Below, one piece after another: positions 5,397-7,257 of a stretch of 7,257 nt of DNA. The position numbers were made by a program, and so were the translations under genes. The stretch's first letter is position 1; each line of letters begins with the position of its first letter. The notes beneath the pieces are model-generated. The model ran no database searches. It saw only the letters and a program-made list of their open reading frames with translations, and was not told the DNA's origin. Location of the stretch: the NCBI GenBank assembly GCA_021107495.1, contig JAIOSR010000044.1, forward strand, positions 1 to 7,257, in the 5' to 3' direction. This DNA comes from Desulfobacterales bacterium (GTDB taxonomy: Bacteria; Desulfobacterota; DSM-4660; Desulfatiglandales; Desulfatiglandaceae).

Positions 5397-6485
5397 ATGA
5401 GAACATTCACAATAAAACTGGGAAAAAGAAAACTTCGGTTTTCAGATCGGATGATCAAGGAAGACGATGAAAAGAGATGGTGGATCGTTCCCCTGATCCT
5501 GGGAGTCTATCTTCTGCCTTTTGTTCTGGATGAATATTCCATTTATTTGATGCACTTGATAGCAGTTGCAATTATTGGCGCGGTTGCGCTGGATATCCTG
5601 TGCGGTTTTTGCGGGCAGCTCTCTCTGGGGCATGCAGCTTTTATAGGAATTGGTGCCTATAGCTACGGCATATTGCATATGACCCTCCACGTCGGATGTA
5701 TCCTCTCCCTTGTATTGGCGGGTCTTATGGGCGCCTTTTTGAGTTTGCTGGTCGGCATACCTTCTTTGAGACTAAAGGGGCTATATCTTGCCATCATGAC
5801 AATGGGTTTTGTTTTTATAGTTGATGAATCCATCCGTTATTTCAAGGAATGGACTAATGGTGTGGAGGGTTTCCGTGTGTCCAGGGTCATTGACCTCGGG
5901 TTTGCGGAGCTCAATTCCGGGGAGGTAGAATTTTATTATTTTATCTACACCTTGGTCATTTTGGTTGTTGTGGCATCCAGATTTCTGCTTAATAGTAAAT
6001 TGGGACGGGCTTTTACCAGTATCAGGGACAGCGACACGGCTGCTGAAGTAAGCGGTATCAATTTGCTCTTTTATAAGGTCCTCGCCTTTGCCATAAGTTC
6101 CTTTATTGCCTCAATTGCAGGGGGCCTGATGGCTATTATCATCGGCACCATCAGCCCGGAAGATTTCAATATATGGCTGTCCATCAATTATCTGATCATG
6201 CTGGTTATCGGGGGGATGGGGGCCGTTTACGGGGCCGTTATCGGAGCTTCCTTCATTGTTTTTCTGCCCGAGTTGATTTCTGGACTGCGCGACTCGTTTT
6301 TCCCGCCCGGAACGGAGCTTGCAGTACTCCAATATCTGATTTATGGGTTGATTATTTTGGTGTTTATTGTGTTCGAGCCGCATGGCATTTACGGCCGATG
6401 GCTTGTTATCAAAAGTTATTTCAAAAAATTTCCTTTTAATGAAAAAAGAATTGGCAGAATGGCCTGGATTCTTCGCTGGAGGTAG
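5397..6485 (+). CDS. livM: Liv-type ABC importer inner-membrane permease LivM
   Basis: This 362-residue protein is the second permease of the importer. Family motifs in order are CGQLSLGHAAFIGIGAY (72-88), PSLRLKGLYLAIMTMGF (122-138), NGVEGF (154-159), the coupling segment LGRAFTSIRDSDTAAEVSGI (202-221, family form GRALRAIREN) and INYLIMLVIGGMGAVYGAVI (263-282). An unusually polar, basic N-terminal stretch of about 28 residues precedes the first membrane segment, and a basic tail of roughly 25 residues follows the last; both are probably cytoplasmic. AAAGG (5385-5389), seven bases upstream inside the end of livH, serves as ribosome site. The stop codon lies two bases before the livG start, and the livG ribosome site is embedded in the last livM codons, so livH, livM and livG are tightly coupled. 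Confidence 0.95.
   Translation: MRTFTIKLGKRKLRFSDRMIKEDDEKRWWIVPLILGVYLLPFVLDEYSIYLMHLIAVAIIGAVALDILCGFCGQLSLGHAAFIGIGAYSYGILHMTLHVGCILSLVLAGLMGAFLSLLVGIPSLRLKGLYLAIMTMGFVFIVDESIRYFKEWTNGVEGFRVSRVIDLGFAELNSGEVEFYYFIYTLVILVVVASRFLLNSKLGRAFTSIRDSDTAAEVSGINLLFYKVLAFAISSFIASIAGGLMAIIIGTISPEDFNIWLSINYLIMLVIGGMGAVYGAVIGASFIVFLPELISGLRDSFFPPGTELAVLQYLIYGLIILVFIVFEPHGIYGRWLVIKSYFKKFPFNEKRIGRMAWILRWR
6478..6482 (+). promoter_or_regulatory. Ribosome binding site fixing the GTG start of livG
   Basis: GGAGG lies five bases before GTG 6488 and inside the final livM codons. No in-frame ATG occurs near the family N-terminus (the ATG at 6501 is in another frame), so GTG is the start. Confidence 0.75.
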
Positions 6486-6487
6486 GC

Positions 6488-7257
6488 GTGAATATCTTAG
6501 ATGTGGAAAATCTGTTTATATCCTTTCGAGGCCTTACGGCCTTAAACGGAATCAGTTTTTCGGTTGAAAAGGGTCACATCTTCGGTCTTATAGGGACCAA
6601 CGGATCGGGAAAAAGCACTTTTTTCAATTGTGTAAACAGGCTGTATAAACCCCAGAAGGGTCGCATCATATACAAGGGAAAAATCAACCTGCTCAGACAG
6701 CGAAGTCACAGGATACCTGAACTGGGGATTGCAAGAACATTCCAGAACCTGGAGCTTTTCCATTACACAAAGGTCCTGGAGAATATAATGGTTGGCCTAC
6801 ACCCCAGATTAAAGATGAGCCGGCTCTTTAAACACCTTTCTCCAAGGGCCTTTAACGCTGAGTGGGAATGGGACAGGAATGAAGCATTCAGGATTTTGGA
6901 TTTTCTTGGAATAACAAGATTTCACGGCCGCTTGGTCTCCAGTCTGCCCTATGGCCTCCAGAAATTGATTGAGCTGGGAAGAGCGCTCGCGGCCCGACCG
7001 GACCTGCTACTCTTAGATGAACCATCGGCAGGGATGAACGATGAGGAGTCAAAGGAAATAGCAAGGTTGATAAAGTCTATCAGGGAAGATTATGGCACGA
7101 CTGTTTTATTAGTGGAACATGATATGAATCTGGTCCAATCTATTTGTGACAGCGTGTGCGTTCTGGATTCGGGCAATGTTATCAAGATCGGAAAACCGGC
7201 TGAGGTGACCAAAGATCCCGAGGTCCTTAAAATTTTCCTTGGGGAGGAAACCGATGC
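6488..7257 (+). CDS. livG: Liv-type ABC importer ATP-binding protein LivG, 3' end cut by window
   Basis: This cytoplasmic ATPase drives transport through LivH-LivM. With the GTG start, 256 codons are complete. Walker A is GTNGSGKST (36-44), the Q-loop is RTFQN with Gln86, the signature is SSLPYGLQK (151-159), Walker B is LLLLDEP with Asp177 and Glu178, the D-loop is SAGMN, and the H-loop is VEHDM with His211. The insert between Walker A and the Q-loop plus the DEPSAGMN sequence distinguish LivG from LivF. The Walker A motif has Thr where Pro is usual in LivG (GPNG). The signature is the LPYG form rather than LSGGQ, as often seen in this subfamily. The C-terminus PEVLKIFLGEE matches the family end, so only a few residues should be missing. 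Confidence 0.95.
   Translation, partial: MNILDVENLFISFRGLTALNGISFSVEKGHIFGLIGTNGSGKSTFFNCVNRLYKPQKGRIIYKGKINLLRQRSHRIPELGIARTFQNLELFHYTKVLENIMVGLHPRLKMSRLFKHLSPRAFNAEWEWDRNEAFRILDFLGITRFHGRLVSSLPYGLQKLIELGRALAARPDLLLLDEPSAGMNDEESKEIARLIKSIREDYGTTVLLVEHDMNLVQSICDSVCVLDSGNVIKIGKPAEVTKDPEVLKIFLGEETD
7241..7257 (+). other. Probable start of the next gene, likely livF (ribosome site and ATG only)
   Basis: GGGGAGGA (7241-7248) is followed six bases after its GGAGG core by ATG at 7254-7256, in the +1 frame relative to livG. livG is at its expected end here, and livF normally follows it in this operon type. Only one codon and one base are visible, so identity rests on context alone. Confidence 0.45.

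Overview
The window reads almost entirely left to right and looks like part of a bacterial catabolic-plus-uptake gene cluster. In order it holds: the 3' part of a crotonase-fold gene (1-561); a 625-base non-coding spacer with a striking regulatory architecture (562-1186); an alpha/beta-hydrolase-fold gene (1187-1984); a complete enoyl-CoA hydratase (2025-2807); and a branched-chain-amino-acid-type (Liv/HAAT) ABC importer. The importer consists of a periplasmic binding protein (2889-4088), a 442-base spacer, two permeases (livH 4531-5394, livM 5397-6485) and the first ATPase (livG, from GTG 6488, running off the window end). A probable start of the second ATPase gene (livF) sits at the last bases.

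The organism is a Gram-negative-type bacterium: the binding protein carries a Sec signal peptide rather than a clear lipobox. Moderate base composition, purine-rich Shine-Dalgarno sites, a sigma-54-type promoter, and acyl-CoA enzymes placed next to a Liv importer would all suit an anaerobic Desulfobacterota-like degrader. That assignment is inference and weak; no rRNA or marker gene is present.

Functionally, the likely theme is uptake of a small carboxylate or amino-acid-like compound by the Liv-type importer and processing of its CoA thioester by the two crotonases and the hydrolase. The two crotonases are not equivalent. The second keeps both catalytic glutamates of enoyl-CoA hydratase. The first has lost both and carries an aspartate at the position used by isomerase or dehalogenase members. 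The alpha/beta hydrolase has Cys instead of Ser at the nucleophile elbow, and its usual strand-7 acid position reads Ser.

The most interesting non-coding signal is at 629-753: two direct copies of a 17-bp inverted repeat (TTGAAA-N5-TTTCAA), another inverted repeat, three exact-period 9-bp repeats, and then a GG-N10-GC sigma-54-type promoter. This looks like an enhancer-dependent control region, with a leader of about 420 nt before the hydrolase gene. The livK-livH spacer contains a long hairpin, a pair of mutually exclusive hairpins, and a sigma-70-like promoter just upstream of livH. No tRNA, rRNA, CRISPR array, insertion sequence or attachment site was seen.
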